A stretch of DNA of 13,554 bases, taken from contig CAYOIT010000129.1 in assembly GCA_964404035.1 (NCBI GenBank), positions 1 through 13,554 of the forward strand, read 5' to 3'. Origin of the DNA: CAMBRF01 sp964404035 (GTDB lineage: Bacteria > Verrucomicrobiota > Kiritimatiellia > CAIKKV01 > CAITUY01). The position numbers and the translations under genes were made by a program. This document shows positions 1 through 6,534 of this stretch, piece by piece; position 1 is the first letter of the stretch; each line of letters opens with the position of its first letter. The notes under the pieces were generated by a model. That model made no database searches and was not told the origin of the DNA. It saw only the letters and a list, made by a program, of their open reading frames with translations.

Positions 1-17
1 CTCTTTGCCTTTTGGTT

Positions 18-30
18 CCGGCTATGCCGG
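18..30. repeat. Small hairpin just upstream of birA
   Basis: CCGGC-TAT-GCCGG is a perfect 5-bp stem with a 3-nt loop, flanked on both sides by GGTT/GTTAG. It lies directly before the birA ribosome binding site (AGGAAGGG, 34-41). A reading frame entering from the left edge ends at TAG 33-35, so the hairpin could also be inside the end of an upstream gene, but too little of it is present to call. There is no T-run, so a classical terminator is not supported. It may be a small dispersed palindromic element, which only the rest of the genome can show. Confidence 0.35.
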
Positions 31-45
31 GTTAGGAAGGGTGAC

Positions 46-807
46 ATGAACCAGGAGATCCATGGGCTATGGGGTGGGAGGGTGTGGCGGTTTGATGAAC
101 TGCCGTCCACCAACACCTGGGCGCTGGAGCATGGGGCCGCGTTGAACCATGGCGATGTGGTCTGGGCGGTGAGCCAGACGGCCGGCCGTGGCAGGCTGGG
201 CCGAAACTGGATGGCTTTGCCGGGCCGCTGCCTGACGCTCTCGCTGTTCATCAACGAACCCGCCTTTGTCGGCCTGGCCGTCAACCTCGGCCAGGTGGCG
301 GCCTGCGCTGTCGCCGATCTGCTGGAATCGCACGGCCTGACGGCGGCGCTGAAGTGGCCGAACGATGTGTTGGTCGGCGGCGGTAAGATCGCCGGTCTTC
401 TCGTCGAACAGGCGGCGGAGAGCGGGGCCTTTGTGCTCGGTGTGGGCCTGAACGTCAATCTCACGGCTGCGGAGCTGGCCGAAGGCCGGTTGCACCGTCC
501 CGCCACATCCCTGCAGGAAGCCGCGGGACATGGATTCAGCGCTGAGGCCTTATTGCCGGAACTGCTGAGTGTTCTGGAGAAGCGGTTGGACGAGGCGAGG
601 GCCGGCGGTCTGGCGCCGCTGTGGAGAACCTGGGACCGGCTCGACTGGTTGAAAGGTCGGGACATCGTCGTGACAGGGGTTGACCGGCAAGTCACAGGGG
701 AATGCCTGGGCATGGACGAGGAAGGGCGGCTCAGCCTGCGGACCGCCGGGGGGCAGACGGAACTGTTCTGGACCGGTGATGTCGAACGGGTAGGCCTTAC
801 CCGTTAA
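46..807 (+). CDS. birA: Biotin--[acetyl-CoA-carboxylase] ligase, short form without HTH
   Basis: Cytoplasmic biotin protein ligase: it makes biotinyl-5'-AMP from biotin and ATP, then attaches biotin to the lysine of a carboxyl-carrier protein. The 253 residues carry the family signatures in order: STN near residue 21, the ATP/biotin loop QTAGRGRLGRNW (44-55), KWPND (103-107) followed by GGKIAG with K114, GLNVN (134-138) and PATSL (152-156). The C-terminal ~50 residues fit the small SH3-like C-domain. The protein begins directly with the catalytic domain. The N-terminal winged helix of E. coli BirA is absent, so it should not repress biotin genes. The ATG has AGGAAGGG 5-11 nt upstream. It is separated from the next gene by about 140 nt containing a promoter, so it is probably the last gene of an operon entering from the left. 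Identification is firm. Confidence 0.95.
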   Translation: MNQEIHGLWGGRVWRFDELPSTNTWALEHGAALNHGDVVWAVSQTAGRGRLGRNWMALPGRCLTLSLFINEPAFVGLAVNLGQVAACAVADLLESHGLTAALKWPNDVLVGGGKIAGLLVEQAAESGAFVLGVGLNVNLTAAELAEGRLHRPATSLQEAAGHGFSAEALLPELLSVLEKRLDEARAGGLAPLWRTWDRLDWLKGRDIVVTGVDRQVTGECLGMDEEGRLSLRTAGGQTELFWTGDVERVGLTR

Positions 808-808
808 G

Positions 809-822
809 GATCGAGGCCGATC
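809..822. repeat. Short inverted repeat after birA stop
   Basis: GATCG-AGGC-CGATC forms a 5-bp stem with a 4-nt loop, starting 2 nt after the birA stop codon. No T-run follows, so it is at most a weak or Rho-assisted end of the birA transcript. The rest of the 808-950 interval holds an A/T-rich stretch (about 842-858) and the promoter listed separately. Confidence 0.3.
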
Positions 823-872
823 AACGATTCAGTGCGGGTTCAGAAAACTTTAAAAGGCTCATCAACTTTGTA

Positions 873-901
873 TTGCAAAGGACTTTGCTTGCAGCTAGTA
901 T
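873..901 (+). promoter_or_regulatory. Sigma70-type promoter with palindromic spacer, for the membrane-protein pair
   Basis: The -35 is TTGCAA (873-878) and the -10 is TAGTAT (896-901), with the ideal 17-nt spacing. An A/T-rich stretch lies just upstream (AAAACTTTAAAA, about 844-855). Transcription would start near 908, giving a leader of about 43 nt before ATG 951. A perfect inverted repeat GCAAAG-GA-CTTTGC (875-888) overlaps the -35 and fills the first half of the spacer, a good position for a repressor operator. The promoter call rests on consensus match and spacing alone. Confidence 0.6.
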
Positions 902-950
902 GGGCGCCGAAGTCACCGATAACACTGCTGCACAGGGAAGGAAAACGACG

Positions 951-1757
951 ATGAACACACCGAATGACTCCGGCTTTCAGGCACCCACCGCCAACCATGA
1001 ATGCCCTCCGACCCCCTGGGCGCCACCGGTCCGGCCGCCCGCGCTGCCGGGGCAGACCCGCTTGGCGCATGGCTTTGACTCGGAGTATACGGCGATTCCC
1101 GGGGCGCTCACGGCCCATGTGTTGCTGGAACGTCTGCTCAAGACACCCGCCTCGGTGGCCTACGAGTTGACTTGTGGTCGTCGCCTCCAGGCGAGCGTGG
1201 GACTTGTGGTCATCGCCGCTCTGTGCTTTCTGGGCTACGGGTTCATCATCGGAACGTTTTCGTTCGGCGAACAACTTTTGCTCGTACCGCTCAAGTTAAT
1301 GGTCGGCGTGGTGTTCGCCGCCGTGATCTGCCTCCCGAGCCTGTATATCTTCTCCAGCTTCTCCGGAGGCCGCCAGTCGCTTGGGGATACGGTCGGGCTT
1401 TTCATCCTGGGCCTCGCCTTGTGGAGTATTCTACTCGTCGGATTCGCGCCGATCGCGTGGTTGTTCTCCCAGTCCACCGGGACGGTGGCGTTCATGGGGT
1501 TGCTGCATCTGCTGTTCTGGGTGGCCGCCGCGTACTTTGGGTTGAACCTGATGAATACCGCCCTGGAGCATCTCAACGGCCATCGGCTCGGAATTCTCCG
1601 TGTCTGGGGTGTGATCTTCCTGGTGGTAACCATGCAGGTGGCCACCCTGTTCCGCCCTCTGATCGGGAAAGCCGCGCCGCTGCAGTTGAATGAGAAGAAG
1701 TTCTTTCTCGCCCATTGGGCCGACTGCATCAACGGCAGGGGAAACGGCAGAAAGTGA
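951..1757 (+). CDS. Membrane protein of unknown function, first of a paralogous pair
   Basis: The function is not recognised. ATG 951 is chosen because GGGAAGGA (935-942) lies 8 nt upstream; the frame is open further up to TTG 873, but that lies inside the predicted promoter. The 268 residues begin with a proline-rich, probably cytoplasmic N-terminus (about 11-35). About five hydrophobic segments follow, near 83-103, 113-136, 148-173, 178-201 and 214-236, and then a charged tail. No signal peptide is seen. Features shared with the next gene are a leucine-rich amphipathic stretch before the first helix, an 'API' in the third helix (APIAW, 166-170), and an 'R/S-P-F/L-I' turn followed by a Phe-Phe pair near the C-terminus (FRPLIG, 234-239; KKFF, 249-252). 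The pattern resembles the broad Yip1-like/uncharacterised multi-pass families, but I cannot assign one. It overlaps the next gene by 4 nt, so the two products are probably made together and may form a heteromer. Confidence 0.75.
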   Translation: MNTPNDSGFQAPTANHECPPTPWAPPVRPPALPGQTRLAHGFDSEYTAIPGALTAHVLLERLLKTPASVAYELTCGRRLQASVGLVVIAALCFLGYGFIIGTFSFGEQLLLVPLKLMVGVVFAAVICLPSLYIFSSFSGGRQSLGDTVGLFILGLALWSILLVGFAPIAWLFSQSTGTVAFMGLLHLLFWVAAAYFGLNLMNTALEHLNGHRLGILRVWGVIFLVVTMQVATLFRPLIGKAAPLQLNEKKFFLAHWADCINGRGNGRK

Positions 1758-2473
1758 GTCAGCCACGAAGGGCGGGCGCCACGAACACGCGACTTTCTCT
1801 CCAGAGGCTTTGCCAGGCGGACCCAACGGTGGTCCGTCTACTAAAGGAGGGCGCCTGCGGCTCCGTTGCCCGGGCATCTCTGGCTGCCGTCATCATCGGG
1901 TCGGCACTGTTCGGGTTTGCTTTCGGTATCTGGCGATCGCCCGAGCAAGCCCTGTACTCGGCCGTCAAGATGCCCGTGATGATCCTGACGCTGGTCGGGG
2001 TCAGCAGCCTGATCAATATCATGCTGGCCCATGTTCTGGGGTCAGGCTTGTCCGCGACCCAGACGACCACCTGCGTATTGCTCAGTCTGGCGATTACCTG
2101 CCTGATCCTTGCCGCTGTGGCACCCATAACGCTGTTCTTCGCCTTTCAGTGTCCGGTTCCCGGTCAACCGGGGGCGATGATGTCTTATCGCTGTCTGCTG
2201 GCGGGCAATACGTGTGTGGTAGCGTTGGCGGGGCTCGCCGGGAATGTGAGGCTGTACCACTTGCTGTCCGGGATGACGGCCGGGCCGGCCATGGCCTCCC
2301 GCATTCTGGCAAGCTGGGTACTGGTGACCGGACTGGCTGGCTGTGAACTCTCCTGGGTCTGCAGTCCTTTCCTCGCCCGGCCGGATCTTCCGGTCCCTTT
2401 TCTTAACCCGAACGCCTTTGGGAGCAATTTCTTCGAGTACCTGTGGCGCACGGTCACGGGTTCCCTGATGTAG
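1754..2473 (+). CDS. Membrane protein of unknown function, second of a paralogous pair
   Basis: Start is GTG 1754, which overlaps the upstream TGA stop (1755-1757) as GTGA, a typical translational-coupling junction. The frame stays open upstream to TTG 1715, but that would require a 43-nt overlap. The 239-residue product has about five hydrophobic segments near 40-59, 66-93, 101-132, 148-163 and 182-205, with a basic N-terminus. It mirrors the preceding protein: RLLKE before helix 1, FGFAFGIW versus YGFIIGTF after it, VAPIT in helix 3 versus FAPIA, and WVCSPFLARP then NFFEYLW at the end versus LFRPLIG then KKFFLAHW. This is consistent with an old tandem duplication. Function and partner are unknown. 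Only about 42 nt separate it from the converging esterase gene, and I see no convincing terminator hairpin there. Confidence 0.75.
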   Translation: MSQPRRAGATNTRLSLQRLCQADPTVVRLLKEGACGSVARASLAAVIIGSALFGFAFGIWRSPEQALYSAVKMPVMILTLVGVSSLINIMLAHVLGSGLSATQTTTCVLLSLAITCLILAAVAPITLFFAFQCPVPGQPGAMMSYRCLLAGNTCVVALAGLAGNVRLYHLLSGMTAGPAMASRILASWVLVTGLAGCELSWVCSPFLARPDLPVPFLNPNAFGSNFFEYLWRTVTGSLM

Positions 2474-2515
2474 CGAACGGCGGCAGGGGGGCGATCAGTG
2501 ACGATATCCCGGCGG

Positions 2516-3613
2516 CTACAGATTGAGCACATAGCCCAGTTGGGGTGCCAGGCGTTTGGCCATCAGGGCGAAGCCCAGGCTGGTCGGATGAACTCCATCC
2601 GCCAGGGCCATGTCTTCGGCTGACTGGACCAGTGACCAGCCATCGGTGAAGTGAAGGTTCAGGTCCCCGGCGGCGCGCGCGGCCGCGTAGAACCGGATCA
2701 TGATGTCGCGTTGCCGTTCATATTCGCCCTGGCCGCTGTTGCGGGTGATATACTCGGAATAGAAGTGGATCTTGCTGATCAGCAGGATCGGTGTTCTCGG
2801 GTGCCGTTTGCGGAGAATGGCGACAAATTCGGGCAGTGTCTGCTGCAGGCCGTCGGCACTGGTATTGGCGCAATAATCCAGGACGAAGGCCGCGGCATCG
2901 ATTTCGCTGATGAAGGTCGCCAGTTCCGGTTCTCCCCGTCCGTTGCCGGAAAAGCCGAGATTGATGACATCGATATTCAGGATTCTTCCGACGGCGCTCA
3001 CGAAATCACCGGCGGCGGTGCTGGCGCAGCCGCCCTGGGTGATGGAAGTGCCATAGAAAACAACCGGCTTGGTCAGGCGAAGCGGGGATGGGGCCTCGAG
3101 GGTGGCGCCCGCCGGCAGGCCGATCTCCATGGACTTGAGCGGTGCGTAGAGGGGTAGGTAGAGCGTGTACTCGCGCGTTTCCGGGTCCAGGTTGGTGGCG
3201 ATATCCCTCTCGGCGCGAGTCTGGCCGATGGCAGGGGCAATCATGTTCCACGGCTTCATCTGGTACGGGGCCCCCTCATAGACGAAGGCACCGTCGGAAC
3301 CAGTGACGGCAAAATGATGCATATTGCAGGGGCCATGGTTTTCCATCCGCAGCGCCAGTCGGGTGGCGTTCGTCCTGAAAATGACCCGTGCGCTGGCCGG
3401 CGCCTGCGCAAGATGCCAGACCTCGGGACGGACCACGCCGTTGGCGCGCAGCGGGAGGCGTGAGAAGCCCCGGCCGTTCTCCTCGAACCAGGCGAGACCG
3501 CGGACGGTCAGGCGCGGATCCGTGGCGCTGATCCACTGCAGCGCATTGGCGTCCTGTTGGATGGGTTTCTGACGGAAATTCTCGTCCAGGTCCTCGATTC
3601 TCTTCGTGCTCAT
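2516..3613 (-). CDS. SGNH/GDSL-family hydrolase (two-domain esterase)
   Basis: Probable ester hydrolase acting on an acyl or acetyl group, possibly on a carbohydrate; the substrate cannot be read from sequence. The 365-residue protein has an N-terminal beta-rich domain (about 25-180, including the conserved-looking VRPEVWHLAQ at 61-70) and a C-terminal SGNH catalytic domain (about 183-360). All four blocks are present: nucleophile Ser190 in FYGTSITQGG, oxyanion Gly220 in NLGFSGNG, Asn250 in DYCANTS, and Asp339/His342 in ADGVHPTS. The layout matches the GxDLY plus GDSL-like (Lipase_GDSL_3) architecture. The start at ATG 3611-3613 is chosen because GAGGA lies 8 nt upstream on this strand; the frame extends upstream to 3709 without a comparable site. 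No signal peptide is visible, so it is probably cytoplasmic. It is transcribed away from the Ehr-like operon across a shared 204-nt region. Confidence 0.88.
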   Translation of the reverse strand: MSTKRIEDLDENFRQKPIQQDANALQWISATDPRLTVRGLAWFEENGRGFSRLPLRANGVVRPEVWHLAQAPASARVIFRTNATRLALRMENHGPCNMHHFAVTGSDGAFVYEGAPYQMKPWNMIAPAIGQTRAERDIATNLDPETREYTLYLPLYAPLKSMEIGLPAGATLEAPSPLRLTKPVVFYGTSITQGGCASTAAGDFVSAVGRILNIDVINLGFSGNGRGEPELATFISEIDAAAFVLDYCANTSADGLQQTLPEFVAILRKRHPRTPILLISKIHFYSEYITRNSGQGEYERQRDIMIRFYAAARAAGDLNLHFTDGWSLVQSAEDMALADGVHPTSLGFALMAKRLAPQLGYVLNL

Positions 3614-3621
3614 GGTGCTCG

Positions 3622-3644
3622 TCCTCGCTGGCGGTGATCCCGCC
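3622..3644 (-). promoter_or_regulatory. Ribosome binding site and adjacent leader hairpin of the esterase gene
   Basis: On the minus strand, GAGGA (complement of 3622-3626) sits 8 nt before the esterase ATG and decides the start. Directly upstream is a 5-bp stem, GGCGG/CCGCC (3630-3634 and 3640-3644), with a 5-nt loop. The hairpin ends 3 nt from the ribosome binding site and could influence initiation, though it is small. Confidence 0.5.
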
Positions 3645-3666
3645 GTGGTCATCCCGAATAGCGGGA

Positions 3667-3696
3667 ACAATACTGTCCGACCCTCGGTCTTGACAA
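3667..3696 (-). promoter_or_regulatory. Possible promoter of the esterase gene
   Basis: Read on the minus strand, TTGTCA (complement of 3691-3696, 5/6 match to the -35 consensus) and TATTGT (complement of 3667-3672, 4/6 match) are 18 nt apart. Transcription would begin near 3660, about 47 nt before the esterase start. The -10 match is moderate and GC-rich DNA offers few alternatives, so this is tentative. It lies about 15 nt from the forward operon promoter, so the two could interfere. Confidence 0.35.
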
Positions 3697-3710
3697 TGGC
3701 CAAACCCACC

Positions 3711-3738
3711 TTGACATCAGGCGGGCTTTATTCATAAT
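3711..3738 (+). promoter_or_regulatory. Strong sigma70-type promoter of the Ehr-like operon
   Basis: A perfect -35 TTGACA (3711-3716) and a -10 CATAAT (3733-3738, 5/6 match) are separated by 16 nt. The short A/T-rich patch TTTATTCATAAT stands out from GC-rich surroundings. Transcription would start near 3745, giving a leader of about 73 nt before ATG 3818. No other good promoter is seen inside the following operon, so this may serve all eight genes. Confidence 0.65.
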
Positions 3739-3751
3739 CGCATCCTGATGT
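3714..3751. repeat. Perfect 8-bp inverted repeat framing the operon promoter
   Basis: ACATCAGG (3714-3721) and its exact complement CCTGATGT (3744-3751) are separated by 22 nt. The left arm overlaps the end of the -35 box and the right arm covers the predicted transcription start, so the -10 lies between them. A dimeric or tetrameric regulator bound to both arms would block the promoter. The HTH-PTS regulator encoded immediately downstream is the natural candidate, by inference only. Confidence 0.5.
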
Positions 3752-3769
3752 TTGCGCTGGCACGCCAAA
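3751..3769. promoter_or_regulatory. Imperfect palindrome in the early leader, possible operator
   Basis: TTTGCGCTGGCACGCCAAA is a 19-bp imperfect palindrome centred on G3760. The outer four pairs (TTTG/CAAA) and the inner two (TG/CA) match, three do not. It lies just after the predicted transcription start and abuts the right arm of the 8-bp inverted repeat. This kind of symmetry and position is typical of repressor operators, but the score is modest. Confidence 0.3.
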
Positions 3770-3817
3770 GTGCGCGCTCCAACGTATCTCCTCCAAGAGC
3801 ATTCACGAACGGTTCTT

Positions 3818-4522
3818 ATGCAATTATCGGTCAGAGATGTGGTCAGCCTGTTCAAGGTTCCTGAGAAAACGGTCTACCATTGGATCAAGGAAAACAACAT
3901 GCCCGCCGTCAAGATCGGCGAGCAGTATCGTTTCGGTCGCACCGAACTTCTCGAATGGGCCATGGCCAACCAGATCCGCGTCCCGAGCGGCTTCTTCACC
4001 GAACAGGAAGACGGAGCCCTGTCGATGTCCGGATTTGCCGATGCCCTGGAAGCGGGCGGAATCTTCTGCGGGGTTGAGGCCACCGACCGGGAGTCAGCCC
4101 TGCATGCCGTGGTCCGGAATATGACCCTGCCCGAAGACGTGGATCGCGACTTTCTCTTCGACGTCCTGCTCGCGCGCGAAGCGCTGGGTTCGACAGGGAT
4201 GGGGGATGGTATCGCCATTCCGCACGTACGTAACCCGATGGTCTTGCAGGTGCCCCGGGCGCTGATCAGTCTGACCCTGCTGGCTGAGCCCATTGAGTTC
4301 GGTGCCGTGGATGGCAAGCCTGTCTATGCCCTGTTTTCATTGATCAGTCCCACGGTGCGCGCTCACTTGCATATCCTGTCGCGGCTGGCCTTCACACTAC
4401 GTGACGAAGCCTTCATGGCAACGCTCATGCGTCGGGCTCCGGCCTCCGAGATTCTGGAGGCGGCTCGGCGCGTGGAGATGGGGCTGGCGCGCCCGGTGGA
4501 TGGCGCCGGCAAGGCGGATTGA
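3818..4522 (+). CDS. HTH (excisionase/MerR-like)-PTS EIIA (fructose/Ntr type) fusion regulator
   Basis: A putative phosphorylation-responsive DNA-binding protein. ATG 3818 is preferred because the helix-turn-helix domain starts at once (MQLSVRDVVSLF); the frame is open to TTG 3752 but those extra residues lie in the predicted leader. No strong Shine-Dalgarno is seen. Residues 1-53 form an excisionase-type HTH: VRDVVSLFKVPEKTVYHWI, the MPAVKIG wing, then YRFGRTELLEW. Residues about 73-222 match the PTS EIIA type 2 fold. They contain the phosphoacceptor His136 in GSTGMGDGIAIPH (124-136), VDGKPVYALFSLISP (164-178) and HLHILSRLA (183-191). EIIA domains accept phosphate from HPr and so report PEP status. 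No EIIB, EIIC, EI or HPr gene is present nearby, so a sugar-transport role is unlikely. It is the first gene of the operon and ends 2 nt before the first pump subunit. Domain calls are firm; the regulatory role is inference. Confidence 0.88.
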   Translation: MQLSVRDVVSLFKVPEKTVYHWIKENNMPAVKIGEQYRFGRTELLEWAMANQIRVPSGFFTEQEDGALSMSGFADALEAGGIFCGVEATDRESALHAVVRNMTLPEDVDRDFLFDVLLAREALGSTGMGDGIAIPHVRNPMVLQVPRALISLTLLAEPIEFGAVDGKPVYALFSLISPTVRAHLHILSRLAFTLRDEAFMATLMRRAPASEILEAARRVEMGLARPVDGAGKAD

Positions 4523-4524
4523 CG

Positions 4525-6534
4525 ATGACGCTGATTCTTATCGCCATCGGAATCCTGTTGCTGGGCGCGCTTGCCGCCTTGTTGGCTGGCAAGCGTCCGA
4601 TGATTGCCACGGCTCTGGGGGCGGGATCCGCGCTGGCGGGATGCGCGATCGGACTGGTGACGGCGCTGCGGGGATTGTTGTCGGGTGGCCTGGACTCGCG
4701 GCGATGGCCGTGGCCTGTGCCCGGCGGCGAGTTCCATGTTCAGTTGGATGCACTCTCCGCATTCTTCCTGATTCCCATTTTTTTGCTGGCGGCGCTGGCG
4801 GCGGTGTACGGGGCTGACTACATGATGGCCTATCGGGACCGGAAGTCTCTGGGGCCGCCGTGGTTCTTCTTCAATCTTTTTGTGGCCGGCATGGCCTTGG
4901 TGGTCGTGGCCCGTCATGCGCTGCTGTTCATGGTGGCCTGGGAAGTCATGTCGGTCGCCGCCTTCTTCCTGGTGATGTTCGAGCACGAGAAGAAGGATGT
5001 TCGACTGGCGGCCTGGATCTATATGGTGGCAACGCACCTGGGGGCGGCCTTTCTGCTGGGCATGTTCCTGTTCATGGGGCGTGAGGCCGGATCGTTGGAT
5101 TTCGACGCGATGGCGGCGGGGCTTCACCTTGGCCCGGCAGCTGCCGGACTGGTGTTCGGATTGGCCCTCATCGGCTTTGGCGCGAAGGCCGGTCTGGTTC
5201 CGTTGCATGTGTGGTTGCCCGAGGCGCATCCGGCGGCCCCCAGTCATGTCTCGGCCCTGATGTCGGGGGTCATGATCAAACTGGGCGTCTACGGCATCCT
5301 GCGGATCATGACCTTTCTGGGACCACCGGCGGGCTGGTGGGGACCAGTACTGATGACCATCGGTTTTTCGGGGGCGATTCTGGGCGTTTCTATGGCTGTC
5401 CTGCAGCGTGACCTAAAACGGGTGCTGGCTTACTCCAGTATCGAAAACGTGGGTCTGATCATGCTGGCCTTGGGCGTGGGCGTGTGGGGGCTGACGAGTG
5501 GGCACCCCGTGGTCGCGATACTGGGATTGGCGGGCGGTCTGCTGCATATCTGGAACCATTCCCTGATCAAGGGCCTCATGTTCCTGTGCGCGGGAAACGT
5601 GTGGCACGGCGCCGGCACCCGTGACATGGAGCAGTTGGGCGGACTGATGAAACGGATGCCCCTCACCGGTGTCTGGATGGTGCTGGGTGCCGTGGCGCTC
5701 TCGGCCGTGCCGCCCCTGAATGGGTTCGTCAGCGAATGGATCCTTTATATGAGTCTGTTGCATGGCGGTCTGGAACTGTCAGGCATCGGCGAGGTGGCGA
5801 TGTTGGCGGGCGTGGGACTCCTGGCGTTGGTCGGCGGACTGGCGATGATCTGCTTTGTCCGTCTCATCGGGATTGTCTGGTTGGGCGAACCTCGCAGTGA
5901 CGAAGCCCGCCATGCGCACGAGGCCTCCGTAGGAATGGTCGCGCCCATCGCCATCCTGGGGATGCTCTGTCTGCTTGCCGCCCTTTTCCCCGGGAGACTT
6001 TTATCCCTGCTCGCCCTGCCTGTTCAGCAGGTCTTTGGTGTCTCCGCCCCGGCGTTCGCCTCGGTGATCGATTCAGCCACATCGCCCGTGGTCCTGCTGG
6101 GAACGTTCAATGGCGTCGTCGTGCTCATGCTGGGGGCCTGTGCCGCTCTACTATGGCGCTGCCGACGGCGGGCGGGGCAGGCTTCCGATGCCACTTGGGG
6201 TTGCGGTTACGTAGCCCCCACCTCGCGGATGCAGTACACGGGGCAGTCGTTTTCAGAAATGATGGTGACACGCATTTTTCCGCGCTGGTTGCGCTCCAGG
6301 CGCTCGCTGCTGCCTCCGGACGGCGTGTTTCCCGACAAGGGCCGATTGGCCTCGCAATATTATGACCCGGTGAATCGAAGTCTGTATCAGCCTTTCTTCA
6401 AGTGGCTGCCTGAGCGCTGCGCTCGCCTGCGCTGGGTGCAGCAGGGAAAGCTTCATTACTACATGTTCTACTTTGTGGTGGTGCTGGTGCTGGCGTTCAC
6501 TTGGATTGTCATTCGGAACCGGATCATGCCATGA
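4525..6534 (+). CDS. HyfB-like proton-conducting membrane subunit 1 of Ehr-like complex
   Basis: An antiporter-like ion-pump subunit (Proton_antipo_M; NuoL/M, MrpD and HyfB superfamily) in the membrane arm. The 669 residues are almost all transmembrane. Pump residues are present: E140 in VAWEVMS, K221 in GFGAKAGLVPLHVWLPEAH, K252 in SGVMIKLGVYG and K349 in WNHSLIKGLMF; PPLNGFVSE (396-404) is the usual broken-helix motif. A long C-terminal extension (about 545-669), with WGCGY (558-562), PTSRMQYT and one last helix, is typical of HyfB/HycC rather than MrpD. The ATG at 4525 has AAGGCGG 7 nt upstream; TTG 4519 is a poorer alternative with no room for a ribosome binding site. It is 2 nt after the HTH-PTS gene and overlaps its paralogue by 4 nt. 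Confidence 0.92.
   Translation: MTLILIAIGILLLGALAALLAGKRPMIATALGAGSALAGCAIGLVTALRGLLSGGLDSRRWPWPVPGGEFHVQLDALSAFFLIPIFLLAALAAVYGADYMMAYRDRKSLGPPWFFFNLFVAGMALVVVARHALLFMVAWEVMSVAAFFLVMFEHEKKDVRLAAWIYMVATHLGAAFLLGMFLFMGREAGSLDFDAMAAGLHLGPAAAGLVFGLALIGFGAKAGLVPLHVWLPEAHPAAPSHVSALMSGVMIKLGVYGILRIMTFLGPPAGWWGPVLMTIGFSGAILGVSMAVLQRDLKRVLAYSSIENVGLIMLALGVGVWGLTSGHPVVAILGLAGGLLHIWNHSLIKGLMFLCAGNVWHGAGTRDMEQLGGLMKRMPLTGVWMVLGAVALSAVPPLNGFVSEWILYMSLLHGGLELSGIGEVAMLAGVGLLALVGGLAMICFVRLIGIVWLGEPRSDEARHAHEASVGMVAPIAILGMLCLLAALFPGRLLSLLALPVQQVFGVSAPAFASVIDSATSPVVLLGTFNGVVVLMLGACAALLWRCRRRAGQASDATWGCGYVAPTSRMQYTGQSFSEMMVTRIFPRWLRSRRSLLPPDGVFPDKGRLASQYYDPVNRSLYQPFFKWLPERCARLRWVQQGKLHYYMFYFVVVLVLAFTWIVIRNRIMP

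Noticed and set aside
46..807. BirA as a biotin-operon repressor
   Set aside because: The protein starts directly with the catalytic domain; there is no N-terminal winged helix and no in-frame space for one before the ribosome binding site.
2474..2515. Bidirectional terminator between the convergent membrane-pair and esterase genes
   Set aside because: The 42-nt gap is GC-rich but has no convincing stem-loop or T-run on either strand.
3752..3817. N-terminal extension of the HTH-EIIA protein from TTG 3752
   Set aside because: The extra residues lie in the predicted leader, over the imperfect palindrome, and the HTH domain begins right at ATG 3818.
4363..5247. 294-codon open frame on the minus strand
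   Set aside because: It lies opposite the HTH-EIIA and first HyfB-like genes. The product is rich in Arg, Gln and His with no recognisable motif, as expected for antisense frames in GC-rich DNA.
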